From an uncultured Alphaproteobacteria bacterium (GTDB taxonomy: Bacteria > Pseudomonadota > Alphaproteobacteria > HIMB59 > GCA-002718135): a stretch of DNA of 51,775 bases. Below, piece by piece: positions 16,363 through 25,899 of the stretch. The stretch spans positions 1-51,775 of the forward strand of contig CABXJB010000003.1 of NCBI GenBank assembly GCA_902512415.1, written 5' to 3'. Every line of letters starts with the position of its first letter. Positions within the stretch are counted from its first letter, which is position 1. The translations under genes were made by a program, and so were the position numbers. The notes beneath the pieces are model-generated. The model searched no databases and was not told the origin of the DNA. It saw only the letters and a list, made by a program, of their open reading frames with translations.

Positions 16363-17535
16363 ATGAAAATAGGCTATTTCTGCAATTCAACTAACTGGGG
16401 GAATAAAAAGACTTATAATCAAATCTTAGAAGAAATACGGGAGATTGCAGTATACTGTGATCAAAATGATTGGGACTCAATCTGGTTTACAGAACATCAT
16501 TTTAGTCATGAAGGTATGGAGATTTGCCCTAATCCTATTTTATTAAGTTCTGATATCGCAGCTAGAACTAAAAATATCAGAATCGGTCAAGCCGCATCCA
16601 TAATAACTTTTTGGAACCCAATTCGAGCAGCTGAAGATATAGCTTTGTTAGATCAATTGTCTAATGGTAGAGTTGAGGTAGGAGTTGGTAGAGGTATTTA
16701 TGGAAGAGAAGCATTAAATATGAATGCTGATGCTGATATGAAAGATCAAGCTAAAAATTTTAGATTATTTGAAGAAACTCTTACCATTATTAAAAAAGCT
16801 TGGACTGAAAATTTTTTTAATCATGAAGGAGAATTTTATACTTATCCTGCTCCAAATTTTGAGTGGGATCATGATATGAGTCCACCAAGTACTGAATTTA
16901 TGAACTTAGAAACAAAAATTCTAGAAAAAATTAATGTTGTACCTCAACCAGTTCAAAAACCTCACCCTCCTCTATGGCAAGTAGTAGATAGCCCAAGTTC
17001 AATTGAATGGGCAGCTAAAAATGACATTAGTGTTATTATGTGGATCCCACCTGTTCAATCATTAAAAAAACGTTTTGAAATATATCAACAAGCTAAATCT
17101 GAAAAACAAAAACGCCCTATTGAATTAGGAGATGGTATCAGTGTTGTAAGAGATATGTTTGTCGCTAATAGTATGGAAGAAGCAAAAGAAAAAGCTGGTG
17201 AGCAAATGGTTAATTATATGCGATGGGTTTGTCATTGGAGAGGACTTGGCACTCACATGAATCCAGGTGAAGAACTTCCAAAAACAAATCATAAATTAGA
17301 TTTGCTATCCTATGAATTTTTACATGAAAGAAATATGTTGTTTGGAACTGTTGATTACATCATTAATAAAATTGAAGAAATGCAAAAAGAATTAAATTTG
17401 CAAAATTTAAAAGTTTGGTCAAATTTTCCTGGTGTTAAGCATGAAGATTGTATGAAAAGTATAAAGTTATTTACTGAGAAAATAATCCCTCATTTTAAAA
17501 GCAAAGCAAAAAGTAAGATTAAAGCTGCTTCATAA
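16363..17535 (+). CDS. LLM-class flavin-dependent oxidoreductase (luciferase-like)
   Basis: A 390-residue protein started at the ATG at 16363, which has GGAGGG at the right distance; a TTG at 16351 would add four residues. The bacterial-luciferase fold is shown by WDSIWFTEHHFS near residue 36, then IRIGQAASIITFWNPIR near 80-96 and LSNGRVEVGVGRG near 108-120. Such enzymes use reduced flavin and oxygen to insert oxygen into small organics, or act as F420-like oxidoreductases. The stop overlaps the start of the ThDP enzyme at 17535 by one base. Substrate unknown. Confidence 0.88.
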   Translation: MKIGYFCNSTNWGNKKTYNQILEEIREIAVYCDQNDWDSIWFTEHHFSHEGMEICPNPILLSSDIAARTKNIRIGQAASIITFWNPIRAAEDIALLDQLSNGRVEVGVGRGIYGREALNMNADADMKDQAKNFRLFEETLTIIKKAWTENFFNHEGEFYTYPAPNFEWDHDMSPPSTEFMNLETKILEKINVVPQPVQKPHPPLWQVVDSPSSIEWAAKNDISVIMWIPPVQSLKKRFEIYQQAKSEKQKRPIELGDGISVVRDMFVANSMEEAKEKAGEQMVNYMRWVCHWRGLGTHMNPGEELPKTNHKLDLLSYEFLHERNMLFGTVDYIINKIEEMQKELNLQNLKVWSNFPGVKHEDCMKSIKLFTEKIIPHFKSKAKSKIKAAS

Positions 17536-19229
17536 TGAATGTAAAGAACAACCACCCTATTTCGGGAGGTAAAGCAGTTATTGAATGTCTTAAAGCCCAT
17601 AATGTTAAGTACGTATTTGGCTTAATTGGATCTGCTACAATGGAGCTCTTTGATGCGCTTTATGACGAGCAGAGCATAACTTTTATTGATGTAAGAGATG
17701 AGCGCACAGGCACTCATATGGCTGATGCATTTGCTAGAGCATCAGGCAATATTGGAGTTATGATTGCAGGTCAAAATGGCCCTGGTGCTACAAATCTTGT
17801 AACAGGTGTTGCTCAAGCGAAAGCTGCTTTTTCTCCTCTATTATCTATAGCTGGTGCAATCGCAACTGAACATCAGGGCAAAGATGCATTTCAAGAAGTT
17901 GATCAACAAAAATTATTTGAACCAATTACAAAGAAAACATTTTCTATCAAAGATACTAAATCAATTACAGAGGAATTGAACAAAGCATTAAATCTTTCAA
18001 CACAAGGAAAATGGGGGCCTGTTCATGTAAATATTCCTCGAGATGTACTTGCAGGGACAGAAAGTTTTGAAACTTTTAGAATTGAGAACAAAATTGAACA
18101 TAAAAAAATAAATCAAAATGATTTAGAAACAATTATTTCTTTGATTGAACAAGCATCTAAACCCGTAATTATTTGTGGTGCGGGAGTTAAAAATTCCAGA
18201 ACTCAGGATGAGATAATTTTACTTTCAAAAAAATTCAATATACCTGTTGTCTCTTCTGCTGGTCACGGAGATGTTATTTCATTTGAATACGAGCTATATG
18301 GTGGACAAATGGGACCAAGAGGTAATAAAGTAGCTTCCTCTCTTGTAAAAAATGCAGATTTAATTCTAGCTCTCGGAACAAGACTTGGTTTTAATTCAAC
18401 TTTTTATTCCTATGATAATATATCTGAATCAGCAAAAATTGTTCAAGTTGATATAGACCCAATTTCAATTGGTCGTTATTTTCCAGTTGAAGTAGGCATT
18501 CAAAATGACGTAAAAATATTTTTAGACAACTTAATATCTTTAACCAAAAATAAAGATTTAAAAAATGATAATCAAAGTTGGACTCAAAATTTTTTAAAAG
18601 AAAAAATAAATTATTATAAAGAAAGAGATAAAAAAGCTGATGTAAACTCAAAAATCATCCAACCATCAGGATTATTTAAGGAATTAAGAAATATAATACC
18701 CAAATATTCCTCAATAACACTAGATGCAGGCACTTTATGTCTTCAAGCAACTGATGAATTTAATTTTTTTAAACCTAAATCACTTTTTACTCCGTTAGAC
18801 TTTGGATTAGTTGGTTTTTCATTTGCAGCAGGCCTAGGTGTTAAACTAGCAAAACCCGATTTACCAGTATTTAGCTTAATGGGAGATGGAGGGTTTGGGA
18901 TGACAGTATCTGAATTATCAACCGCAGTTCATCACAAAATTAATACCATTACAATTATTATGAACAACAAATCATGGGGTGCAGAAAAAGCCTACCAAAG
19001 AGATTTTTATGATCAAAGATATATTGGAGCAGATATTAACAGCCCCCCTTTCCATAAACTTGCTGAAATCTATGGAGCTAAAGGTTATCACGTTAATGAA
19101 CTTAAAGATTTAAGAGAGGCTGTATCTGAAGCTTTGATTTGTAATAAACCTGCTATTATTAATGTCGAAGTTGACCCAAAAGCTCTTTATAGTTTTCGGA
19201 AAGATTCTTTTAAACATCGATCTAAATGA
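17535..19229 (+). CDS. Thiamine-diphosphate enzyme (acetolactate synthase / Xsc-like family)
   Basis: A 564-residue enzyme with the three domains of the family. The N-terminal PYR domain has YVFGLIGSATMELFDAL and the catalytic glutamate in DVRDERTGTHMADAFARASG (about residues 52-71). The middle domain follows, and the C-terminal PP domain has LMGDGGFGMTVSEL to NNKSWG, the ThDP-binding GDG...NN motif. It decarboxylates or ligates 2-oxo acids or aldehydes. The pattern is closer to sulfoacetaldehyde acetyltransferase- and glyoxylate-carboligase-like enzymes than to housekeeping IlvB, but this is judged by eye. It is coupled to the luciferase-like gene before it and the hydrolase after it. Confidence 0.85.
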   Translation: MNVKNNHPISGGKAVIECLKAHNVKYVFGLIGSATMELFDALYDEQSITFIDVRDERTGTHMADAFARASGNIGVMIAGQNGPGATNLVTGVAQAKAAFSPLLSIAGAIATEHQGKDAFQEVDQQKLFEPITKKTFSIKDTKSITEELNKALNLSTQGKWGPVHVNIPRDVLAGTESFETFRIENKIEHKKINQNDLETIISLIEQASKPVIICGAGVKNSRTQDEIILLSKKFNIPVVSSAGHGDVISFEYELYGGQMGPRGNKVASSLVKNADLILALGTRLGFNSTFYSYDNISESAKIVQVDIDPISIGRYFPVEVGIQNDVKIFLDNLISLTKNKDLKNDNQSWTQNFLKEKINYYKERDKKADVNSKIIQPSGLFKELRNIIPKYSSITLDAGTLCLQATDEFNFFKPKSLFTPLDFGLVGFSFAAGLGVKLAKPDLPVFSLMGDGGFGMTVSELSTAVHHKINTITIIMNNKSWGAEKAYQRDFYDQRYIGADINSPPFHKLAEIYGAKGYHVNELKDLREAVSEALICNKPAIINVEVDPKALYSFRKDSFKHRSK

Positions 19230-20008
19230 ACTTAAAAAAAATCTTAGACTCTCATGGAAATTATTATGAGATTAGTAAATTCAAAAAATATCCAACGACC
19301 ATTTTTATTCATGGTGTAGGCTTGGATAATACGATGTGGTATCCACAAAAGAAATACTTTCATAACAAATCAGTTTTATTTTATGATCTTTTTAATCACG
19401 GTCAATCAATTGGTGGTTTCAAAGATTTAAGCTTTGATATTTACAGCAATCAATTATTAAGTCTAATTAATGAATTACAATTAGAGAAAATTAATATTGT
19501 TGGATTTTCAATTGGAGCACTTATAGCTCAGCATTTTACGGAAAAGTTCTATGATAAAGTAAATAAATTAGTTTTAATTGGAAGTGTGTATCAAAGATCA
19601 GATAAACAAATTGAAACAGTTCAAAAAAGATATAACGAAGCTCTTAATGGAGCAAATATAACTATCGATTCAATTAAAAGATGGTTTTCAGAGAGTTATT
19701 TAAATAATAACCCTCAAGTTTATGATTTTTTTTATAAACTTTTAGAGAATAAAAAGGATGAAGATTTTTTACCTGCATACAAAATATTTGTAAACTCTGA
19801 TAAATATTCTATTAATTATAGTAATTTTAAAATGCCATCTTTAATCATGACAGGTGAAAATGAAATTGGCTCTACTCCATTAATGAGTGAAGGAATTAGC
19901 AAAGAAATTAAAAATAGTGATTTATATATTATTAAAAATGCAAAGCATGGTGCAACAATTGAACAGTCAAATGTTGTTAATGAAAAACTTAATAAATTTT
20001 TATTCTAA
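19226..20008 (+). CDS. Alpha/beta-hydrolase
   Basis: A 260-residue alpha/beta-hydrolase. The oxyanion HGVG is at 29-32, the nucleophile elbow GFSIGA has Ser95, and the late histidine lies in NAKHGATIEQ near residue 243. The layout resembles 3-oxoadipate enol-lactonase and related C-C hydrolases. Its ATGA overlap with the ThDP gene places it as the last enzyme of a three-gene operon. Its stop codon overlaps the stop of the convergent zinc-ribbon gene at 20005. Substrate unknown. Confidence 0.86.
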   Translation: MNLKKILDSHGNYYEISKFKKYPTTIFIHGVGLDNTMWYPQKKYFHNKSVLFYDLFNHGQSIGGFKDLSFDIYSNQLLSLINELQLEKINIVGFSIGALIAQHFTEKFYDKVNKLVLIGSVYQRSDKQIETVQKRYNEALNGANITIDSIKRWFSESYLNNNPQVYDFFYKLLENKKDEDFLPAYKIFVNSDKYSINYSNFKMPSLIMTGENEIGSTPLMSEGISKEIKNSDLYIIKNAKHGATIEQSNVVNEKLNKFLF

Positions 20009-20199
20009 TCTACTGAACAAGTCATATCTGCACCACAGCACAAAGGAGATTTAATTTTTCCGTGACCACTAGGACATTTTGAAATCTGAACCTCTGAACC
20101 ATCATCTTTTACTAATATATCATTCTGAAGAGGTTTATTACATTTAGCACAAGTTGCATTAACCGACATTCCACAAGTTTTACATTCGTAAGTTGCCAT
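20005..20199 (-). CDS. Small zinc-ribbon-like cysteine-rich protein
   Basis: A 64-residue protein begun at the second of two adjacent ATGs, which has the better spacing from AAGGAG. It contains paired cysteines CKTC, CAKC, a CPSGHG segment and CCGADMTC near the C-terminus. This suggests one or two zinc knuckles. No function is recognised. It lies about 50 bases after the enolase-family gene on the same strand and could be cotranscribed with it or driven on its own. Convergent with and overlapping the stop of the hydrolase gene. Confidence 0.75.
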   Translation of the reverse strand: MATYECKTCGMSVNATCAKCNKPLQNDILVKDDGSEVQISKCPSGHGKIKSPLCCGADMTCSVD

Positions 20200-20249
20200 C
20201 ATAACTCCTTTTATAAAAGTATATTTTTAGTTTTACTCAAAGTAAATAG

Positions 20250-21353
20250 TTAATTGGTTTCTGAAACTTGATATTTAGAACTATTTAGCCATTCTGGATT
20301 AATAATTACTCCCCATCCAGGCCTATCCGTAATGTTAACACAACCATTTTCTACTGCAAAAGGATTATCCAAAAATAAATCTTGTTGCCACGGGTAATAA
20401 TCCTCACCTTCAATAGAAAGCTCAAGGTATGGACCGGCATTAGGTATGGCTTTCAATAAATGCATGGTGCACATTGTAACTAATGATAAATTTGCAGCAT
20501 GAGGGGTGCATATGTATCCACCCTCTTCTATTATTTTTACAACTTGCAAAGTTCTTGTTAGTCCTCCTAAATACATTACATCAGGTTGAAAAATATTTAC
20601 AATCTTTCTTTCAACCATATCATTCCATATTCTTATATCACAGTCTTGTTCTCCACCAGTAACATCTATCGACAGTGCATCTGTAACTTCCTTTGTTTGT
20701 TCTGGTTCCCAATATGGGCAGGGCTCTTCGAAATGTATCACATTATTATCTTCTAAAAGTTTTCCTATTTCAATTGCCTGAACCGAAGAGAAGCAACTGT
20801 TTGCATCAACTAATTTTTTTACAGAACTATCAAGTGATTTATTTATTGTTTTTACAATATCCTCAGTTCTGCCTTCCCATTCATCCAATCCTCTTCCACA
20901 CTCAGCTCCAATTCTAAATTTAAAAGCATTAATTCCTTTTTCTTGAAATAACTTTTTAAAACGATCAGCTTCATCAATAGCACTAATTTCTCTTTTCATA
21001 GATGAGCCATATACTTTTAGAGGACCTGTTTTGCCTCCTATTAATTCTACCACAGGCTTATTTTCTAATTTACCCTTTAAGTCCCATAAAGAGGTGTCAA
21101 GACCTGCTATTGCCCTTAATAGATATGATCCAGGAAATTTATGTTCTTTTTCTAATACTAAATTTTCGATATCATTAAAGTCAGTCCATAATTTATCTAA
21201 AACCCAAGGTGCAACTTGTTTGTGAAATATTTGCGCAGTAATATCTGCTTGATATGTAGACATTTGACCATATCCTTCAGAACCATCCTCTAAAGTTGTT
21301 TTAACAAAACTAACATATGGTTTGGTAAAAGTTTCTAATTTTTTAATTTTCAT
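20250..21353 (-). CDS. Enolase-superfamily dehydratase/epimerase (mandelate racemase group)
   Basis: A 367-residue enzyme with the capping domain followed by the barrel. Catalytic K145-x-R147 sits in AFKFRIGAE, and probable metal ligands are D183 (LVDANS), E209 (HFEEPCP) and E235 (TGGEQDCD). D258 and H285 (TPHAANLS) form the second acid-base pair. This arrangement fits mandelate racemase-type sugar-acid dehydratases. The ATGA overlap with the GMC gene suggests that the two act in one route, for example oxidation of a sugar to an acid and then dehydration. The exact substrate cannot be given. Confidence 0.88.
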   Translation of the reverse strand: MKIKKLETFTKPYVSFVKTTLEDGSEGYGQMSTYQADITAQIFHKQVAPWVLDKLWTDFNDIENLVLEKEHKFPGSYLLRAIAGLDTSLWDLKGKLENKPVVELIGGKTGPLKVYGSSMKREISAIDEADRFKKLFQEKGINAFKFRIGAECGRGLDEWEGRTEDIVKTINKSLDSSVKKLVDANSCFSSVQAIEIGKLLEDNNVIHFEEPCPYWEPEQTKEVTDALSIDVTGGEQDCDIRIWNDMVERKIVNIFQPDVMYLGGLTRTLQVVKIIEEGGYICTPHAANLSLVTMCTMHLLKAIPNAGPYLELSIEGEDYYPWQQDLFLDNPFAVENGCVNITDRPGWGVIINPEWLNSSKYQVSETN

Positions 21354-22969
21354 TGATATCGTCTTTTTAATTCTTCTAAAATAATTTTGCTAGACAAATG
21401 TGATAACATCATAACAGGTGCGTTAATATTTCCGGAGGTAATATTTGGCATGGTGGACGCATCAACTATCCATAAATTATCTAAACCATGAACTTTTAAT
21501 TTTTCTGATACAACGCCTGAATCAATATCCTTACTCATTCGACATGTCCCACATGGGTGATAAATGGTTGTTGCATTTGATTTAAAATGATCAAGTAATT
21601 CATGATCAGTAGCTTTTATAGGATCAATATTGACAGGAGATTTAATAATATCACTAATATTTTTATTAGTAGAAAACTTCCTCATAAAATCAAATGTTGC
21701 ATACAAATCATGAATATCTCTTTCATCACTTAAAAAATTAGGATTGATGCTTGGCAGATAATCGTCTTTAAATGATTTGAGCTTAACCTCACCAAGACTT
21801 TTTGGTCTACATGAATTAAAACCAATTATAAAACCATTGAATTTATCAGTTTTAAGTAAAGGCCTTCTATTTTTGTATGAAACTGAATATGTTAAGGGAT
21901 TAAAATATAGTTGAATATTGGGATATGGATCAAGAGAATTCCAATTAATATATCCTCCTCCCTGATTTAAACTTAAAGATAAAGGTCCGCTCCTATTGTA
22001 TAAATATCTTAAAGCTGATTTTATTCTTCCTCCCCACGTACCTAAATCTTTATTTAATGTTAGTGTTAAAGTTTTGTATAAATAATCTAAACCTAAATGA
22101 TCTTGAAAGTTTTTACCAACGTGAGGACTATGTAAATTTAATGGTATATTATGATCTTTCAAATCTTTAGCATTACCAATACCTGATTTTAATAGTAAAT
22201 AAGGCGTCATAATAGAACCACTAGAGAGGATAGTACCAATCTTAGGTTTCACAGTAATTATTTTATTTTTATGCTTAATATTTAAGCCTACTATTTTTTT
22301 ATTTTCGTAATTTAATTTTAACACTTCCGTTTTAGTAAGAATGGTTAAATTATAATGATTCTTTATAGGTTTTAAAAAAACTTTAGATGATGAAGTTCTA
22401 AAACCTTTAAATATATTAACATTGTAGTTTCCTACCTGATTTTCAGTTGAGCTTTTAAGTTGTTTATTAAATGTAAAATCAAAATCCTTAGAAGCATCAA
22501 AAAAATTCTTTAAAATTGAATGGTGTTGTTTACTAATATCATTTACGGGAATTTTATTAGAGGGTAATGTTTTTGTATTTTCATTAACTTTAAATTCTAT
22601 TTGGTCATAAGATTTTTTAATATTATCCCATGACCAGTTTTCACTTAAATTCCAATTTTCAAAATCAGATTTTAAACCTCTTGCATAAATCATTGCATTA
22701 ATTGAACCTGATCCACCTAATACTTTACCTCGTGGATAATAAACTTCACGATTATGCAGGTTTTCTTGAGTTTCAGAATAAAAATTCCAATTCATTTTTT
22801 TATTATAGAAAGTCATTCCATAGCCAAGAGGTACTTGAATAACTGGATTATTATCGCTGGAACCCGCTTCTATCAACAATACTTTATAATTTGTGTTTTT
22901 GATTATTTGATTAGCTATAATACACCCCGCTGAACCAGCACCTACAATCGCGATGTCAAAATTTTCCAA
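21350..22969 (-). CDS. GMC-family FAD oxidoreductase (choline dehydrogenase-like)
   Basis: A 539-residue flavoprotein. The FAD motif IVGAGSAGCIIANQI is at about 9-23, then GKVLGGSGSINAMIYARG near 80-97. The C-terminal part has YHPCGTCRMS, whose histidine is catalytic, and LWIVDASTMPNITSGN. These are the standard GMC marks; members oxidise alcohols, including choline, sugars and aryl alcohols. The gene sits between the SIS protein (4 bases upstream) and the enolase-family gene, so a sugar or polyol substrate is likelier than choline. It is encoded within the operon that starts with nagA. Confidence 0.9.
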   Translation of the reverse strand: MENFDIAIVGAGSAGCIIANQIIKNTNYKVLLIEAGSSDNNPVIQVPLGYGMTFYNKKMNWNFYSETQENLHNREVYYPRGKVLGGSGSINAMIYARGLKSDFENWNLSENWSWDNIKKSYDQIEFKVNENTKTLPSNKIPVNDISKQHHSILKNFFDASKDFDFTFNKQLKSSTENQVGNYNVNIFKGFRTSSSKVFLKPIKNHYNLTILTKTEVLKLNYENKKIVGLNIKHKNKIITVKPKIGTILSSGSIMTPYLLLKSGIGNAKDLKDHNIPLNLHSPHVGKNFQDHLGLDYLYKTLTLTLNKDLGTWGGRIKSALRYLYNRSGPLSLSLNQGGGYINWNSLDPYPNIQLYFNPLTYSVSYKNRRPLLKTDKFNGFIIGFNSCRPKSLGEVKLKSFKDDYLPSINPNFLSDERDIHDLYATFDFMRKFSTNKNISDIIKSPVNIDPIKATDHELLDHFKSNATTIYHPCGTCRMSKDIDSGVVSEKLKVHGLDNLWIVDASTMPNITSGNINAPVMMLSHLSSKIILEELKRRYQ

Positions 22970-22973
22970 GATA

Positions 22974-23996
22974 TTAGAAAGTTTCAGTTACCTTAGTTAA
23001 ATAACGAGGTTTATCAGGATCAAGGCCTTTTTTTTGAGCATATCGAACAATCCACGGATAAAATTTTGTCATTATGACTATAGAATCAAATTCCATAATT
23101 TTATTTGCTGGAAAGTAGAAATTTTCACTTCCCTTCATTGTTGAAGTAATATTATAAAAAAGTTTTGTATACTTTGAAATTTCATTACTATCTTTTATTA
23201 CTGTTTGACCGCTTGTGTCATTCATACTTAAAGTAAAAAGCTTAAAGGTGTCTTGAATTAAACTTTTGGGACCATGCATAACTTCTGCACTACTAAAAGG
23301 CTCTATCATTTCTTGACATAATTCCTTAAATTTAAGAGAAATCTCATTAGAGAGTGCAAAACCAACACCTCTTCCTAGAATAAAACCTGAATTAATACTT
23401 TTATTTACTAGATCTACATTCCATTGATTATTTTCATCCTCCAAAAGTGTTTCACTTAAGAGCTTTATACTATCATTAATTTGTTTTCTTCCCTCACATA
23501 TAAATACTAGCTTTTTTAAGATCAATAAAGTTTGCACAAATGATTTAGTGGCAGCTACACTTTTTTCTATACCTGCAAACATATTAAAGAAATAATTAGC
23601 AGAATTAACAATGGGACTATTTTCATTATTAGATATTAGCACTGTAATAGCTCCCATTTCTTGAGATTTTTTTTCACATTCAATTAAATCAGAACTTTTA
23701 CCCGATTGACTAATAACTATTACTAAAGCTTCAGAAAAATCAAATTTAGATTTTTCTAAAGTGATAATTGATGGCGGCATACTATATGATGGTAGTCCTA
23801 AATATTTTGCAAAAATATAAGAACTATATAACGCTGCACAATCAGAAGTTCCTCTTGCAACAGTAACTATATATTTTATTTTTTTTTGACTAATTAAATT
23901 TGCTATTTCTTGATATTGATTATTATCGATTTGAGAAAACTTATCTATAACCAATGGTATACTTAGTGCCTCTTGTAAAACTAGAGAGTTACTCAC
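22974..23996 (-). CDS. Double-SIS phosphosugar isomerase/deaminase (NagB-II/AgaS-like)
   Basis: A 340-residue protein with two SIS domains and no glutaminase domain. The first has TVARGTSDCAALYSSY near residue 46 and VISQSGKSSDLIECEKK near 97-113; the second has GFILGRGVGFALSNEISLKFKELC near 200. C-terminal residues resemble the isomerase half of GlmS. This type deaminates glucosamine-6-phosphate to fructose-6-phosphate (NagB-II). It follows nagA with an 8-base overlap, which strongly supports that role. AgaS-like activity on galactosamine-6-phosphate is the alternative. Confidence 0.85.
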   Translation of the reverse strand: MSNSLVLQEALSIPLVIDKFSQIDNNQYQEIANLISQKKIKYIVTVARGTSDCAALYSSYIFAKYLGLPSYSMPPSIITLEKSKFDFSEALVIVISQSGKSSDLIECEKKSQEMGAITVLISNNENSPIVNSANYFFNMFAGIEKSVAATKSFVQTLLILKKLVFICEGRKQINDSIKLLSETLLEDENNQWNVDLVNKSINSGFILGRGVGFALSNEISLKFKELCQEMIEPFSSAEVMHGPKSLIQDTFKLFTLSMNDTSGQTVIKDSNEISKYTKLFYNITSTMKGSENFYFPANKIMEFDSIVIMTKFYPWIVRYAQKKGLDPDKPRYLTKVTETF

Positions 23997-25074
23997 TTAC
24001 CAATTCCCCATTTAAAAAAATTTTAAGTAAATTTAAATTTTTATCCATAACAATAAAGTTTGATAAATTATTTTTTTCTAAAACACCTACATTTTCTAAT
24101 TTTAAATATTTTGATGCATTGTAACTTGTCATTCTAACAGCTTCTTCAAGAGAAAAGTTCATATCAACTAAATTTTTAAATGTTTCATGCATGGTTATTG
24201 AGCTACCTGCAAGTGTGTTTGAGTTTTTTAAATAAACTTTATTGTTTTTCTTTTCTACAGTAACTCCTGCAAAATTATACATACCATCATCTAAGCCTGT
24301 AGCAGATATGGCATCTGAAATAGCATATAGTCCAGGAATACACTTGTGAGCAATTTTAATTCCTTCTTCACTTACATGATTATTGTCACATATAATTTCA
24401 GCATATTTACCATTTAATAAAGCAGATGATAAAACTCCAGACTCTCTACTAGTGTGTCCGGACATAGCATTATATAAGTGCGTAAAGCCAATTGGATATT
24501 TACTCAAATATTCATTTGAAGTTTTAAAGTCAGCCAAAGTATGACCAAATTGCACTTGTATTTTTTTACTTATTAGAAATTTAATAAATTCATTCATTCC
24601 TTCTATTTCAGGTGCGAGAGTAATAACTTTAATATTAGCTATCTCGAGAATATTTTCTATAAATTCACTTGAAGGAAGATGGGTTAATGCTGGTTGAGCA
24701 CCTAATTTATTTGGATTAATAAAAGGACCTTCAAGATGAATCCCCTCAATATTATTTGTTGTATCTGCTACAAGTTTATTAACATCATGAAGAGCTTTTT
24801 TAATATGATCAAACTTACTTGTCCACGTCGTTGGTAATAATGTTGTAGTACCATTTAATAAATGAAAATGACTCATTTTTTTTATTGAGTCGTAACCATG
24901 CATCGTATCAAAGCCTGCTCCTCCATGACAATGGAGGTCTATATAACCAGGTAAGATAATAAGATTATCATCAACTTTTTCTTCTTTATGAATTTTTTCT
25001 ATTTTATTATTAAAAAAAATTTCGCCATAAAAGCTTTCATTATAATTTATAATTTTACCTTTTATTGAATTCAA
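23989..25074 (-). CDS. nagA: N-acetylglucosamine-6-phosphate deacetylase
   Basis: A 361-residue amidohydrolase. The metal motif is YIDLHCHGGAGFDTMHG (residues 44-60), followed by EGPFINPNKLGAQ and GHTLADF, CDNNHVSEEG and ISDAISATG with the catalytic aspartate. It removes acetate from N-acetyl-amino-sugar 6-phosphates in the cytoplasm and supplies the next enzyme (22974). It is the first gene of a minus-strand operon running to 20250 and is divergent, 60 bases away, from the SIS gene at 25135. AgaA-type activity on the galacto epimer is possible. Confidence 0.9.
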   Translation of the reverse strand: MNSIKGKIINYNESFYGEIFFNNKIEKIHKEEKVDDNLIILPGYIDLHCHGGAGFDTMHGYDSIKKMSHFHLLNGTTTLLPTTWTSKFDHIKKALHDVNKLVADTTNNIEGIHLEGPFINPNKLGAQPALTHLPSSEFIENILEIANIKVITLAPEIEGMNEFIKFLISKKIQVQFGHTLADFKTSNEYLSKYPIGFTHLYNAMSGHTSRESGVLSSALLNGKYAEIICDNNHVSEEGIKIAHKCIPGLYAISDAISATGLDDGMYNFAGVTVEKKNNKVYLKNSNTLAGSSITMHETFKNLVDMNFSLEEAVRMTSYNASKYLKLENVGVLEKNNLSNFIVMDKNLNLLKIFLNGELVSE

Positions 25075-25134
25075 AACATTATCCGTATTATTTATTTTTA
25101 TTTTAACTAAATTAAATGTATTTATAATCTATAT

Positions 25135-25863
25135 ATGAATATCTCGATAGAAAAATTATCAATAAAAATTAATGAAATAATAAATAAAATATCAAATAAA
25201 GAAAAAGGTAAAATTAAAAAAGTTGCTAAAATATTATCTAAAAAGTACCTAGAAGGAAGTCATCTATATATTTTTGGCACAGGTCATAATCATTGTATTG
25301 CTGAAGAAAGCTTGCATAGAGCAGGTGCTTTTGCAGGAGTTACACCTATACTTGATAAAAATATTGATTTTAGTAAAGGAATTACTAGAGCCTCAGCTAA
25401 TGAAAGAGATAAATCTTTAGCAAAAAAAATCTTTGAAAAATTTAAACCTTTAAAATGTGACTCAATTATAATCTTTTCTAACAGTGGGGTTAATCAACTA
25501 CCAATTGAAATAAGCAAAATAGCTAAGCAAAAAGGGTTATTTGTTATTGTTGTTTTATCAATAAAATACGCAAATTCACTCTCAAAAAAAACTTTTAAAA
25601 ACTTAAGTCACTTTTGTGATATTCATATCAATAACTACAGTCCAATTGGAGATACTATATTTGAAGAAAAAAATATTGGAATTTCATCATCTTCTACAAT
25701 TGCAGGAATTTTTATTCTTAATTCTTTATGGGCTGAAATGTATAAATTTTTAAAGAATGAAACACCTTTACCTTTCTATAAAAGCTCAAATCTTCCAAGA
25801 AGTAATTTACATAATAAAATAATAGAAAATAAATTTAAAAATAAGAATATTTTTTTAAAATAA
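25135..25863 (+). CDS. SIS-domain sugar-phosphate-binding protein
   Basis: A 242-residue protein with one SIS domain. LYIFGTGHNHCIAEESLHRAGAF near residue 44 and IIFSNSGVNQLPIEISKIA near 115 form the phosphosugar-binding loops. It resembles single-SIS proteins annotated as phosphosugar isomerases or N-acetylmuramic-acid-6-phosphate-related factors, but no known enzyme is firmly matched. It is divergent from nagA and convergent with the amino-sugar importer, sharing the terminator hairpin at 25864-25887. A role in handling a GlcNAc-derived or related phosphosugar is inferred. Confidence 0.8.
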   Translation: MNISIEKLSIKINEIINKISNKEKGKIKKVAKILSKKYLEGSHLYIFGTGHNHCIAEESLHRAGAFAGVTPILDKNIDFSKGITRASANERDKSLAKKIFEKFKPLKCDSIIIFSNSGVNQLPIEISKIAKQKGLFVIVVLSIKYANSLSKKTFKNLSHFCDIHINNYSPIGDTIFEEKNIGISSSSTIAGIFILNSLWAEMYKFLKNETPLPFYKSSNLPRSNLHNKIIENKFKNKNIFLK

Positions 25864-25887
25864 TTCTGGGGCATAAATGCCCCAGAA
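25864..25887. terminator. Bidirectional-type terminator hairpin
   Basis: TTCTGGGGCA (25864-25873) pairs perfectly with TGCCCCAGAA (25878-25887) around TAAA. It starts right after the SIS stop codon and lies 12 bases past the end of the minus-strand binding-protein gene. On the minus strand it is followed by a T-rich stretch, so it should mainly stop the importer transcript. Confidence 0.75.
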
Positions 25888-25899
25888 AAAATAAATAGT

